A stretch of 64,000 bases of DNA, taken from assembly GCF_025153525.1 (NCBI RefSeq), contig NZ_JANZNR010000001.1:1-64000 (forward strand), given 5' to 3'. Shown here one piece after another: positions 22,316-30,590 of this stretch. The stretch comes from Psychroserpens sp. SPM9. Its GTDB lineage: Bacteria > Bacteroidota > Bacteroidia > Flavobacteriales > Flavobacteriaceae. The notes under the pieces are model-generated. The model was not told the DNA's origin. It worked only from the letters and a program-made list of their open reading frames with translations, and made no database searches. The position numbers and the translations under genes are program-made. Position 1 is the first letter of the stretch. Every line of letters begins with the position of its first letter.

Positions 22316-22345
22316 CAAATGTAAAGATTTATTTATTTATTCAAA
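22316..22345 (-). promoter_or_regulatory. Promoter of the tRNA-tuf-secE-ribosomal operon
   Basis: On the minus strand, TTTG (22342-22345), 18-bp spacer, then TACATTTG (22316-22323), both perfect. Predicted start is near 22310, about 45 bp before tRNA-Thr(TGT). No other clear promoter appears before rpoC, so this may drive much of the unit. Confidence 0.7.
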
Positions 22346-22365
22346 ACATTTTTTGAAAAATTTTA

Positions 22366-22668
22366 TCACATATGTGTTCTTAATTTTTCTTTTCGCCTTT
22401 TTAACTGTCGTTCTAAAGACGAAACGGCCATATCTGTCCCCTCTTCAAATGTTTTACATTGCTTTTTTACTACAAAGCTATCTCCTGGTACTTTTACTCG
22501 TGCTTCAAAGATTTTATTTTCTTTATCACTGGTGTTTTCTACTTTTAAATACACATCAGATTGAATAACTTTGTCATAAAACATATCTAGTTTATCCATT
22601 CGCTTCTGAATAAAATCAATTAATTTTTTGTCTGCAGTGAAATTTACAGATTGTGTGTTTACCTTCAT
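22366..22668 (-). CDS. hpf: Ribosome hibernation-promoting factor, short form
   Basis: 100 residues, a single HPF/RaiA domain (NFTADKKLIDFIQKRMDKLDMF; FEARVKVPGDSFVVKKQ; lysine/arginine-rich LERQLKRRKEKLR end) without the long C-terminal dimerisation domain. It binds the small subunit in resting cells. It sits 26 bp after the xerC-like gene and before the tRNA-tuf operon, so it clusters with translation genes. Confidence 0.92.
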   Translation of the reverse strand: MKVNTQSVNFTADKKLIDFIQKRMDKLDMFYDKVIQSDVYLKVENTSDKENKIFEARVKVPGDSFVVKKQCKTFEEGTDMAVSSLERQLKRRKEKLRTHM

Positions 22669-22694
22669 AATCGTTCTTTATTGGTTAGACAATA

Positions 22695-23585
22695 TTATTT
22701 TTTACTTCTTGGATGTGCATTGGTATACACTTTTTTTAATTCTGCTATACTATTATGGGTATAAACCTGAGTCGCTGCTAAACTTGAATGACCAAGAAGT
22801 TCTTTTACAGCGTTTAGATTTGCACCTTGATTAAGTAAATGAGTCGCAAATGAGTGCCTTAATATATGCGGACTCCTTTTTACTTTAGCAGACACCTTAC
22901 TAAAGTAGTTATTTATAATTCTGTAAACAAGGGTTTCATAAATTTTAACGCCTTTTTGTGTTAGAAATAAATAGGATGTATCTCTAATTGTTTCTAAGTC
23001 ATTTCTTTTATCTAAATAATCGTTAATGGTTTCACAGACCGAATCAATTAAAGGTATAAACCGTTCTTTGTTTCGCTTTCCTAAAACCTTTAATGTTTTA
23101 TTTGACAAATCAACATCCGATAGCTTGAGATGCACCAGCTCAATGCGTCTAATTCCTGTGGCGTAAAACAATTCTATAATAAGGCGGTTTCTTATACCTT
23201 CAAAATCTGTTGCAGCATGTAATGCCTCAATCACTTGTTGCAGTTCTTCTTCGGAAAAGGGCACCTGTATTTTTTTACTCACCTTTAAAGCTTTGTGTTT
23301 ATTTAAAGGATTAACCTTTATAGTCTTCGTTTTTAATAGGAATTTATAATAGGTGTTGAGTGAGGATACTTTTCTATTGATACTTCGGTTAGTTATTCCG
23401 CTTTGTACCAAACTTACAATCCAGTTGCGGATTTGTTGATAGTTGACTTGTTCGATGGAATCGGATTGAAATTCAGAAGAAATAAATTCCTTAAAAGCTT
23501 CCAAATCTGAAATATAGGCTTTGAGTGTTAACTGCGAATAGTTTTTCTCAAGCAGGAGGTAATCTGAAAATGCTTTAAAACTCAT
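22695..23585 (-). CDS. xerC: XerC/XerD-type tyrosine recombinase
   Basis: 296 residues, the chromosomal Xer length. The N-terminal SAM-like domain is residues 1-90. The catalytic set is visible: R146 (ATGIRRIEL), K around 170, H240 and R243 (SPHILRHSF), H266 (LLGHSSL) and Y275 (TQVYTH). Xer proteins resolve chromosome dimers at dif. The housekeeping setting (rpsU upstream, hpf downstream) and the lack of attachment sites argue against a mobile-element integrase. Which Xer paralogue it is cannot be told here. Confidence 0.88.
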   Translation of the reverse strand: MSFKAFSDYLLLEKNYSQLTLKAYISDLEAFKEFISSEFQSDSIEQVNYQQIRNWIVSLVQSGITNRSINRKVSSLNTYYKFLLKTKTIKVNPLNKHKALKVSKKIQVPFSEEELQQVIEALHAATDFEGIRNRLIIELFYATGIRRIELVHLKLSDVDLSNKTLKVLGKRNKERFIPLIDSVCETINDYLDKRNDLETIRDTSYLFLTQKGVKIYETLVYRIINNYFSKVSAKVKRSPHILRHSFATHLLNQGANLNAVKELLGHSSLAATQVYTHNSIAELKKVYTNAHPRSKK

Positions 23586-23649
23586 AGGTATCCTTTTTCT
23601 GAAGCATAAACTAAATGTACAACTTTTATTCTTACTTAGATTTGGGCTA

Positions 23650-23677
23650 AAAAAAATCCCGCTATAAAAAGCGGGAT
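23650..23677 (-). terminator. Terminator of rpsU
   Basis: ATCCCGCT / AGCGGGAT stem (23656-23663 with 23670-23677), followed on the minus strand by a run of T. It separates rpsU from the xerC-like gene. Confidence 0.85.
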
Positions 23678-23697
23678 ATATTTATGAAAAGCTAACC

Positions 23698-23892
23698 TTA
23701 TACGGTTTCCTGATCTCTAAGACCTTGAATGTATTGAGCTTTTTGAACTTGTGCTCTACGTGCTACAGAAGGCTTTGTAAATTGCTTACGTTCTTGCAAC
23801 TGATTTTTAATCGTTGTCTTCACAAACTTACGCTTGTAACGCTTCAACGCTCTATCTATATTTTCTCCTTCTTTTACTGGAATTATTAACAT
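23698..23892 (-). CDS. rpsU: 30S ribosomal protein bS21
   Basis: 64 residues with the S21 signature (MLIIPVKEGENIDRALKRYKRK) and a basic helix. From work on Flavobacterium, bS21 with bS18 and bS6 holds the 3' end of 16S rRNA and hides the anti-Shine-Dalgarno; a tyrosine at position 54 takes part as I recall, and Y54 is present here (KAQYIQ). The gene has a perfect extended Shine-Dalgarno, unlike every other gene I checked in the window. Own promoter and terminator. Confidence 0.97.
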   Translation of the reverse strand: MLIIPVKEGENIDRALKRYKRKFVKTTIKNQLQERKQFTKPSVARRAQVQKAQYIQGLRDQETV

Positions 23893-23900
23893 AGTTCTTA

Positions 23901-23910
23901 ACCTCCTCTC
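23901..23910 (-). promoter_or_regulatory. rpsU: Strong Shine-Dalgarno of rpsU (autoregulatory site)
   Basis: The mRNA reads GAGAGGAGGT, with GGAGG ending 9 nt before the ATG. In flavobacteria normal ribosomes cannot use such a site; ribosomes lacking bS21 can, so the site senses bS21 shortage. The sequence is direct; the control is known from a relative and inferred here. Confidence 0.85.
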
Positions 23911-23930
23911 TTTTAGAATTTTTAAGGCTG

Positions 23931-23938
23931 CAAATATA
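23931..23938 (-). promoter_or_regulatory. -7 box TATATTTG of rpsU
   Basis: Perfect TAnnTTTG on the minus strand, with a GTTG at about 18 bp further upstream as a weak -33. Leader of roughly 35 nt. Confidence 0.5.
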
Positions 23939-23983
23939 GAAACTAATTTAAAATGTCCAACTAATTTTTTTATAAAATTATAA

Positions 23984-25414
23984 CTAGTCCTTAAATAAAG
24001 ATGCTCTTTGACTTAAATCATCAATAAGTTTTTCGTCTTCTTCGCTCTCGAGAAGGATATTATAATTTTTCCAAAAGGCTTTGTCATAAGGTTTAGGTGA
24101 AAAAATATCCATATCCCAATCGTTATTTAAGGCTGTTTGTATGACCTCTTTATCTAATATAATTTCTGAAAATAATATTTCCTGAACCGTATAATAATAG
24201 CGTTCTTCTTTATTATAACGCTCTTTTTCTTCTTCACTTACTTTTTGATCGGCTTTAAAACCTACATTAACCAGCTTTGGTGTTTCGTAATACACATAAT
24301 TAGGATACATCTTATCCTGATACTCCATATAATTAATAATCAACTTATGAGTCACCTGTGTATCAAAGAGTCGTTTGCTTCTTATTTTTTGTGCATCTGA
24401 AGCTGCTACCAATTCGTATTCTATTTTTTTAATCGCATAATTATCATAATAAATATAAAGCCATCCGTTTGCTTTATAACCTTCATTATAAATACCTTTA
24501 GTATCTAAGCCAACAAAATCCTTTCCTTCAGCTATTTTAATTTTATAGATTTTACGATCATTATCAACAAGAATTGTATCCAATTCAAATTGGTGCCTAT
24601 CTAAAATATCATCACCAAATAAGGCCTTGGTATCTGCTGCATTCCTAAGTAAATTTAACTTACCCTGAAAAATATTCTGGAGTCCGTTAACACGATTGTC
24701 ATTCCATTTAATAGCTTTAACCAACTGAGCCGTTTGGAGTTGATTTCGATTCACGTCTTTAGGCTTAATTCGGCTACGAGAATTTTGATTTTTATAGGAC
24801 ACATAAGAGAAAATACTATCTACATCTCTCAAATCGTAACTCTTACGCATTTGATCTACATTAATTTTCAGGTGTTCTGAACTTTTAGAACCGTAACCCG
24901 AATCATAAACAGTTATAGCACTTTCAATAAGCCATTTAAATTCGACTTTATTACGTTCTTTATGTCTTAAAAACCCTTTTTGAATATAAGCCGAATCTGG
25001 TAAGTTGACGTCTAGTTTCTCAATTGCTTTCAGCACAATATCGTTTCCTGTTTTTGGTCGTGTTTCAGCAATTAAAACAATTTCATCTAAGGAGGCAATA
25101 TCTTCTTCGAGGTAAATTTCAACGGTATTATCAAATTCATTGACAGGTGTTTTAAAGCTCTTATACCCGATAGAAGAAATAATTAAAGTATCGGTAGAAA
25201 ACTCATTAGGTACTTGAAGCACAAACTTTCCGTCAGAATTACTCACTGTACCAATGGTTGTATTTTTGATATAAATACTTGCACTCTCTATTGGTATTAG
25301 TGTGCCAAAATCTACAATTTTGTTTTTTATTTCAGTTTGAGAAAATCCTACTATTGAAACTAGTAGAACTGCAACCATAAGAAGTTGCTTTAGATGTTTA
25401 CCTACCATATGCAT
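23984..25414 (-). CDS. Secreted protein with carboxypeptidase-regulatory-like domain
   Basis: 476 residues. A signal peptide (HLKQLLMVAVLLVSIVGFSQ) precedes a CarboxypepD_reg-like beta-sandwich at about 25-110 (IVDFGTLIPIESASIYIKNTTIGTVSNSDGKF is its typical opening; key features are the LIPIESASI strand and SNSDGKF turn). The remaining 350 residues form a mostly beta region of unassigned function with aromatic-rich strands (GWLYIYYDNYAIKKIEYEL). Such proteins in this phylum are outer-membrane or periplasmic. Either of two close ATGs (25414, 25408) could start it. Monocistronic by appearance. Confidence 0.75.
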   Translation of the reverse strand: MHMVGKHLKQLLMVAVLLVSIVGFSQTEIKNKIVDFGTLIPIESASIYIKNTTIGTVSNSDGKFVLQVPNEFSTDTLIISSIGYKSFKTPVNEFDNTVEIYLEEDIASLDEIVLIAETRPKTGNDIVLKAIEKLDVNLPDSAYIQKGFLRHKERNKVEFKWLIESAITVYDSGYGSKSSEHLKINVDQMRKSYDLRDVDSIFSYVSYKNQNSRSRIKPKDVNRNQLQTAQLVKAIKWNDNRVNGLQNIFQGKLNLLRNAADTKALFGDDILDRHQFELDTILVDNDRKIYKIKIAEGKDFVGLDTKGIYNEGYKANGWLYIYYDNYAIKKIEYELVAASDAQKIRSKRLFDTQVTHKLIINYMEYQDKMYPNYVYYETPKLVNVGFKADQKVSEEEKERYNKEERYYYTVQEILFSEIILDKEVIQTALNNDWDMDIFSPKPYDKAFWKNYNILLESEEDEKLIDDLSQRASLFKD

Positions 25415-25463
25415 TATTCAATTAAATTATTAGGAACAGCCTGTTCACTAATTTCTAAAACTA

Positions 25464-25508
25464 TTAGGTGGCTGGCTTATAGTCCTTATTATCAATTACC
25501 ATTTTAGC
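25464..25508 (-). repeat. Displaced copy of the acyl-CoA dehydrogenase gene 3' end
   Basis: 45 bp identical to 25551-25595, the last 14 codons plus stop of the acyl-CoA dehydrogenase gene, 87 bp further downstream in direct orientation. The 42 bp between the copies contain an inverted repeat CTATTTT-CGCT-AAAATAG (25531-25548 region), possibly the original terminator. Same arrangement as at 8210-8255. Confidence 0.9.
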
Positions 25509-25550
25509 AAAATTGATTTACTATTTTCGCTAAAATAGCAATTAAACTTT

Positions 25551-26717
25551 TTAGGTGGCTGGCTTATAGTCCTTATTATCAATTACCATTTTAGCGATAA
25601 TTTCTCGCAAAATTTCAGAGGTTCCACCGCCAATTGGTCCTAATCGGCTATCACGCAATAATCTTGCCATTGGGTATTCTTCCATATAGCCATACCCGCC
25701 AAGAAACTGTAAACATTGATAAATTACTTCATCTGCCATTTTGGTCGAACGCAGTTTAGAAATGGTCGCTTCTTTTACCACATATTCACCTTTATCCAAT
25801 CGTTGCGCGACTGTATAATTAAACTCTTTACACATCAACATATCTGCATAGCAATCAGCAAAGGAATGACGTAAAGCCTGAAACTTATCAATCGATCGTC
25901 CAAAAGCCTGTCGTTCACTCATATATTGCTTGGCATAATCTAAGGCAAATTCGGCTCTAGCATGCGCATTAATTCCCATGATTAAACGTTCTAAAGCAAA
26001 ATGTTGCATGATATAAGGAAAACCTTTATTCTCCTCGCCCATTAAATTTGAAGCAGGAATTGTAACATTATCAAAAGCAATTTCTCCAGTATCAGAAGCT
26101 CTCCAGCCCAATTTATCTAATTTAGTTGCCGAAATGCCAGGAGTGTCTCGATCCATAATAAAGATACTAATGCCTTTATTTCCAAGTTCGGGATTGGTTT
26201 TAGCAGCCACAACTAAATAATCACTATAAACGCCATTTGTAATAAAGGTTTTAGACCCATTTATAACATAGCTATCACCTTTTTTAACTGCTGTTGAGCG
26301 CATACCTGCAACATCACTTCCGCCAAAAGGCTCAGTAATACAAAGGCAGCCTATTTTATCACCAGAAATACTCGGTGTAAGATATTGTTCTTTAATGGCA
26401 TGATCTCCTTCTTTATTGACATGCGTCATGGCCAGATAAGCATGCGCCCAGATTGCTGCTGCAAATCCGCCAGAATTTATTTTTTGAAGTTCTTCGAGCA
26501 AAATAACAGTATAAAACAAATCCAGGTTCATCCCACCATAGGCTTCCGGATAGGCTAATCCGAAAAATCCCATATCTCCAAACTGTTTCCAAATGAAACG
26601 TTCAATATGACCTGTTTCCTCCCATTTATCCAAATGTGGAACGACTTCTTTTTGCAAAAAATCTTTTAAACTTTGTCTGAATAATTCGTGTTCTTCGGTA
26701 AAGTACCTACTGCTCAT
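25551..26717 (-). CDS. Acyl-CoA dehydrogenase
   Basis: 388 residues, the family length, FAD-dependent alpha,beta-dehydrogenation of acyl-CoA. N-terminal helical domain (EEHELFRQSLKDFLQKEVVP), middle beta domain with CITEPFGGSDVAGMRSTA and the substrate/FAD strand KTFITNG, C-terminal domain with LQFLGGYGYMEEYPMARLLRD and GGGTSEILREII. The chain-length or branched substrate cannot be read from the sequence. Its stop region is duplicated downstream. It lies 20 bp after the ComEA-like gene. Confidence 0.93.
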   Translation of the reverse strand: MSSRYFTEEHELFRQSLKDFLQKEVVPHLDKWEETGHIERFIWKQFGDMGFFGLAYPEAYGGMNLDLFYTVILLEELQKINSGGFAAAIWAHAYLAMTHVNKEGDHAIKEQYLTPSISGDKIGCLCITEPFGGSDVAGMRSTAVKKGDSYVINGSKTFITNGVYSDYLVVAAKTNPELGNKGISIFIMDRDTPGISATKLDKLGWRASDTGEIAFDNVTIPASNLMGEENKGFPYIMQHFALERLIMGINAHARAEFALDYAKQYMSERQAFGRSIDKFQALRHSFADCYADMLMCKEFNYTVAQRLDKGEYVVKEATISKLRSTKMADEVIYQCLQFLGGYGYMEEYPMARLLRDSRLGPIGGGTSEILREIIAKMVIDNKDYKPAT

Positions 26718-26737
26718 AAGCTGTTCTTTTATCTAAT

Positions 26738-27619
26738 CTATTTGAAGGTCAAATATAACTTAATTATCTCACTTTTTTTGAGTGGAAAATCTTTAACTTT
26801 TGTTAATTCCTCAAAAGACTTGAACCCTTCTCTTAGTGTACGTTGCTCGATAATATGATGCGCAATTTCATAATCGATATATTTTATGGTGACCAGTTGC
26901 TCTATTGTAGCTTCATTAATATTGATTTTAACAATGGGTTTTGCTGATTTTACAGTGAATTCGTTTAAAACACGATCAATAACTTCAGGAGATAAACCAT
27001 AAACCTCTTGAAGTTGCACATCGGCTACAAAGCCGCCAGATTTATTTCTAAAATTCACAATGCGTTCGGATAGTTTTTCGCCAATCCCATAAATACGTTT
27101 CAGCTGTGCTGCAGAAGCTGTATTTAAATCTTGCTTTTGATCGTAGGTTTTAGGCTCCTTATCTTTTGAATAATTTGAACTATATGCTGGCTTCGGTTTT
27201 GGGTTTGTGACCCAATCTGGAAACTTAAAATAGGGCGCTATTGTGGCCAAAAGGGAATCGGAAACTTGGGTTACGTTTTGAAATTCTTTAGCAGAATTAA
27301 CCCATTTGTTGGTGCTTCTGAAAGCGTGCAACCTATCTATTTCTTCATTAGACATGCCGAGCGTATAGCCTTTGTAATCGGTTATATAATTGGGATTAAA
27401 CGGATAGATTTTAGGTTGACTATTGGCTATTTTCAGCTGCCTTAACGAATCTACTTCGGCTCTAAATTCTGCAATAAGCGGGTTGTTTGTTTCAATTTTT
27501 TCCGAAGAAAAATCAACAAAAAAGTAAAGACATTGACCAAATAAGATGAGTAATAACAATAAAAAAATCCCACTCCGTTGTTGTTTAGTAAACGTAAAGT
27601 GGGATTTAATTTGTGACAT
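26738..27619 (-). CDS. ComEA-like helix-hairpin-helix membrane protein
   Basis: 293 residues. One N-terminal membrane segment (GIFLLLLLILFGQCLYFFV), then a linker and at least two helix-hairpin-helix units: DLNTASAAQLKRIYGIGEKLSERIV with GGF at about 165-200, and ININEATIEQLVTIKYIDYEIAHHII at about 230-260. This is the ComEA-type DNA-binding fold; proteins of this kind are exported in Bacteroidota, but a role in DNA uptake is not shown. It follows the symporter gene by 6 bp and precedes the acyl-CoA dehydrogenase. Confidence 0.82.
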   Translation of the reverse strand: MSQIKSHFTFTKQQRSGIFLLLLLILFGQCLYFFVDFSSEKIETNNPLIAEFRAEVDSLRQLKIANSQPKIYPFNPNYITDYKGYTLGMSNEEIDRLHAFRSTNKWVNSAKEFQNVTQVSDSLLATIAPYFKFPDWVTNPKPKPAYSSNYSKDKEPKTYDQKQDLNTASAAQLKRIYGIGEKLSERIVNFRNKSGGFVADVQLQEVYGLSPEVIDRVLNEFTVKSAKPIVKININEATIEQLVTIKYIDYEIAHHIIEQRTLREGFKSFEELTKVKDFPLKKSEIIKLYLTFK

Positions 27620-27625
27620 GAGTTT

Positions 27626-29227
27626 TTATGATTTATTGGCTTTTATAGCCGCCATATATTTATTTAATTCTTCTTTAACCTTAGGTGCTAAGAGTATCAG
27701 ACCAATCATATTGGGTACCATCATGGCAAATACCATGGCATCTGAGAAACCAATTACAGAACCTAAGCTAGCTGCTGCACCAACGACAACGAAAACACAG
27801 AAAATAACTTTATAAGTATACTCTGCTTTTTTAGATCTTCCGAAAAGGTAGGTCCATCCTTGGAATCCGTAATAAGACCACGAAATCATGGAACTGAATG
27901 CGAATAATACAACTGCAACAGTTAATACATAAGGAAACCAGGAAATGGAAGATTCAAAAGCACTAGACGTTAATAAAATTGCTTGTGCATCATTAGCTGG
28001 CGGATTTAATGGATCAACAAATCCAGTTATAATTAATACCAAAGCAGTCATTGTACACACGACAACTGTATCAATAAAAGGTTCTAGTAAAGCCACCATA
28101 CCTTCACTCGCTGCATATTTTGTTTTTACTGCTGAATGCGCAATAGATGCCGAACCAATACCTGCTTCGTTTGAAAATGCGGCACGTCTAAAACCTTGGA
28201 TTAACACACCAACAGCACCACCTGCAATACCTTCTGGGCTAAATGCACCATTCCAGATTGCAGCAAAAGCGCTACCAATCATATCAAATTTTGCAAAGAT
28301 GACAAATAAGGATGCAGCCACGTAAATAGCCACCATGAATGGTACAATTTTATCGGTAACTTTGGCAATTTTTTTAATTCCACCAATAATTACAATACCA
28401 ACAAGCACAGCCATTACCAGACCAAAAGCCCAGCCATAACCATGTAAGAATGATTGTTCACCACCAGTAATATTTTCTACTAATTGAAAGGCTTGGTTTA
28501 CCTGGAACATATTTCCACCACCAAAAGAACCTCCGATAACAAAAATGGCAAATAATACGGCTAATACCTTACCGAGACCAGCCATCCCTTTAGATTTTAA
28601 ACCTTTGGTTAGATAGTACATCGGTCCGCCATAAACCGTTCCATCTTCAGCAATATCTCTATATTTAACACCTAGTGTACATTCTACAAATTTGGAAGCC
28701 ATTCCTAAAAAGCCGGCAATAATCATCCAGAATGTTGCTCCGGCACCACCAATAGAAACTGCAATGGCGACACCTGCAATATTCCCTAAACCTACAGTTG
28801 CAGACAATGCTGCTGTTAAGGCTTGGAAGTGAGACACCTCTCCTTCATGTCCTTCCACTCTAATAGTATCAGGATTATCATCTTCATCAGTGAACGCAGA
28901 TTTTTCAACTTCAACTTTATGGTTTTCTCTTCCTTCTAAATCATCGTATTTACCTCTAACGATATTAACTGAGGTGAAAAATCCTCTAAAATTTATAAAA
29001 TTGAAATAGAATGTAAAATAAATCGCACCAATTATAAGTGGAAAAAGGACCCAATATACACTTATGGTATCAGTAAACGGGATTTGATAAAAAACAGCCT
29101 CTACAAACCATCCTGTGAGATCACCAAACTTTTCATCGATAACCTCATCAATGCCTTGCTCGGCATCTTGGGCAAAAGTTAATAATGGTAATGCGAATGT
29201 TAAAAAGGAAAGAAGATATTTCTTCAT
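27626..29227 (-). CDS. Sodium:alanine/glycine symporter, AGCS family
   Basis: 533 residues. Begins with a signal-peptide-like stretch ([20 protein letters not shown]) and an added N-terminal region, as in Bacteroidota members, then about ten membrane helices. Family motifs are [47 protein letters not shown] and [14 protein letters not shown]. It imports alanine or glycine with Na+. It heads a likely unit with the ComEA-like gene and the acyl-CoA dehydrogenase. Confidence 0.93.
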   Translation of the reverse strand: MKKYLLSFLTFALPLLTFAQDAEQGIDEVIDEKFGDLTGWFVEAVFYQIPFTDTISVYWVLFPLIIGAIYFTFYFNFINFRGFFTSVNIVRGKYDDLEGRENHKVEVEKSAFTDEDDNPDTIRVEGHEGEVSHFQALTAALSATVGLGNIAGVAIAVSIGGAGATFWMIIAGFLGMASKFVECTLGVKYRDIAEDGTVYGGPMYYLTKGLKSKGMAGLGKVLAVLFAIFVIGGSFGGGNMFQVNQAFQLVENITGGEQSFLHGYGWAFGLVMAVLVGIVIIGGIKKIAKVTDKIVPFMVAIYVAASLFVIFAKFDMIGSAFAAIWNGAFSPEGIAGGAVGVLIQGFRRAAFSNEAGIGSASIAHSAVKTKYAASEGMVALLEPFIDTVVVCTMTALVLIITGFVDPLNPPANDAQAILLTSSAFESSISWFPYVLTVAVVLFAFSSMISWSYYGFQGWTYLFGRSKKAEYTYKVIFCVFVVVGAAASLGSVIGFSDAMVFAMMVPNMIGLILLAPKVKEELNKYMAAIKANKS

Positions 29228-29324
29228 ACTTGAATTATTTAAGTTAGTTAGTTTTATTATAATGTTACAAGATGCTAAAAAAAAACGACTTTAAAAAAAA
29301 CACCTTGTTAAAATGAAATTTGGT

Positions 29325-30344
29325 CTATGTAATATCGTAAAGCGAATTGAGTTTTTGAATTTGCTCAGGCCTGCCTAAAACTATAATTTTTGAACTCGGC
29401 ACTAATTTTAAATCGGCCTCAGGATTAACAATATACTCTCCGTTTCCATCTTTAAAACCAATGACTGTACAGCCTGTTTTCTTTCTAAGATCTAAGTCTC
29501 TAATGGTTTTTACATCAGAAGAATTATAAAGTTTTTCAACAGCGATTTCTTCTATATTGATATTTGTCTCACCAACAATTGACAGGTTATCGATAAACTC
29601 AATTAAATCTGGCACCACCACTAAAGACGCCATATGATCGCCTCCAATTCTATCGGGTAATATCACATTATTAGCACCAGCTAATTTTAATTTTTGATAG
29701 GACGTTTCTTGAGAGGCCCGACTTATAATATTCATCCCTTTATTTATTTGTCGGGCAGAAAGCACCACAAATAAATTATCGGCATCGTTAGGTAAAGCAC
29801 TAATAAGTGTATCTGCTCTGTCGATTCCAGCTGTTAAAAGCACTTCGTCTTCGTTAGCATTACCTAAAACAAAAGGAACCATCTCACTTTGAAACTTTTC
29901 CAAAACCTCTTTGTTTTTTTCAATAACCACAAACGGTTTTTTGTAAGCTAAAAGTTTTTTGGCTGCTTGTTTTCCGTTTCTTCCGTAACCACAAATTATG
30001 ATATGATTATTGAAACTATCGATTTTTTTTTGCATCTCTTTTTGTTTTAATTCTTCAATATCATTTTTGCTCAAAATATATTCAGTAATCACAGTAATGG
30101 CGTAACCCAAAATAATGACACTTGCTAAAATTAAAAAAATGGTAAATATTTTAGCATTGTCATCAAGAGGTTGTACCTCTCCAAAGCCCACTGTTGTAAT
30201 GGTAATGACTGTCATGTATAATGAATCGACCCAAGTATAGTCTGACATGACCTTAAACCCTAAAACACCAACAATTAAAATTAAACACAATAAAAAGATT
30301 GCGGTATAAATTTTAGTTCTAAAAAATTTGATAAGTGGATTCAT
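29325..30344 (-). CDS. Two-helix potassium channel with RCK (TrkA) domain
   Basis: 339 residues. Two membrane helices (about 12-31 and 66-90) frame a pore with selectivity filter TVGFGE at 51-56. A cytoplasmic RCK domain follows with the Rossmann motif CGYGRNGKQAA (118-128) and NANEDEVLLTAGI, then a TrkA_C domain at about 255-337. This is the MthK/Kch-like gated K+ channel layout. The filter is GFG instead of GYG, which is still common. It overlaps no neighbour; the PspC gene ends 3 bp upstream. Confidence 0.93.
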   Translation of the reverse strand: MNPLIKFFRTKIYTAIFLLCLILIVGVLGFKVMSDYTWVDSLYMTVITITTVGFGEVQPLDDNAKIFTIFLILASVIILGYAITVITEYILSKNDIEELKQKEMQKKIDSFNNHIIICGYGRNGKQAAKKLLAYKKPFVVIEKNKEVLEKFQSEMVPFVLGNANEDEVLLTAGIDRADTLISALPNDADNLFVVLSARQINKGMNIISRASQETSYQKLKLAGANNVILPDRIGGDHMASLVVVPDLIEFIDNLSIVGETNINIEEIAVEKLYNSSDVKTIRDLDLRKKTGCTVIGFKDGNGEYIVNPEADLKLVPSSKIIVLGRPEQIQKLNSLYDIT

Positions 30345-30347
30345 AGT

Positions 30348-30575
30348 TTACAAATCAAATACAGAGGAGCGTTTTGTGTAGATAATGTCTTTGATTCTTA
30401 TCCAGAATGCAAAAAACAAATACAAAGCAAAACCAAAACCTAAGGTGACAAATGTAAGATACATAAATGAGGTACGCACCACCTTTGCTCTAATTCCGAG
30501 ACGATCGGCAATACGCTGACAAACATAATAACCTCGTTTTTGGAAATAATATAGCATTTGATAAAATAACTTCAT
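30348..30575 (-). CDS. PspC-like small membrane protein
   Basis: 75 residues. The PspC pattern is visible: YYVCQRIADRLGIRAKVVRTSFMYLTFVTLGFGFALYLFFAFW, here summarised as an AxxLGI helix followed by one or two membrane segments. PspC proteins are linked to membrane-stress control, but short stand-alone versions have no known role. It lies 15 bp after DUF2851 and 3 bp before the K+ channel gene, so the three are probably co-transcribed. Confidence 0.8.
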   Translation of the reverse strand: MKLFYQMLYYFQKRGYYVCQRIADRLGIRAKVVRTSFMYLTFVTLGFGFALYLFFAFWIRIKDIIYTKRSSVFDL

Positions 30576-30590
30576 ACTGCAAGTTAAAAT

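Noticed and set aside
22695-23585. Tyrosine recombinase as integrase of a mobile element
   Set aside because: Length, catalytic layout and housekeeping neighbours fit chromosomal Xer; no attachment repeats or cargo genes are present although tRNA genes lie close by.
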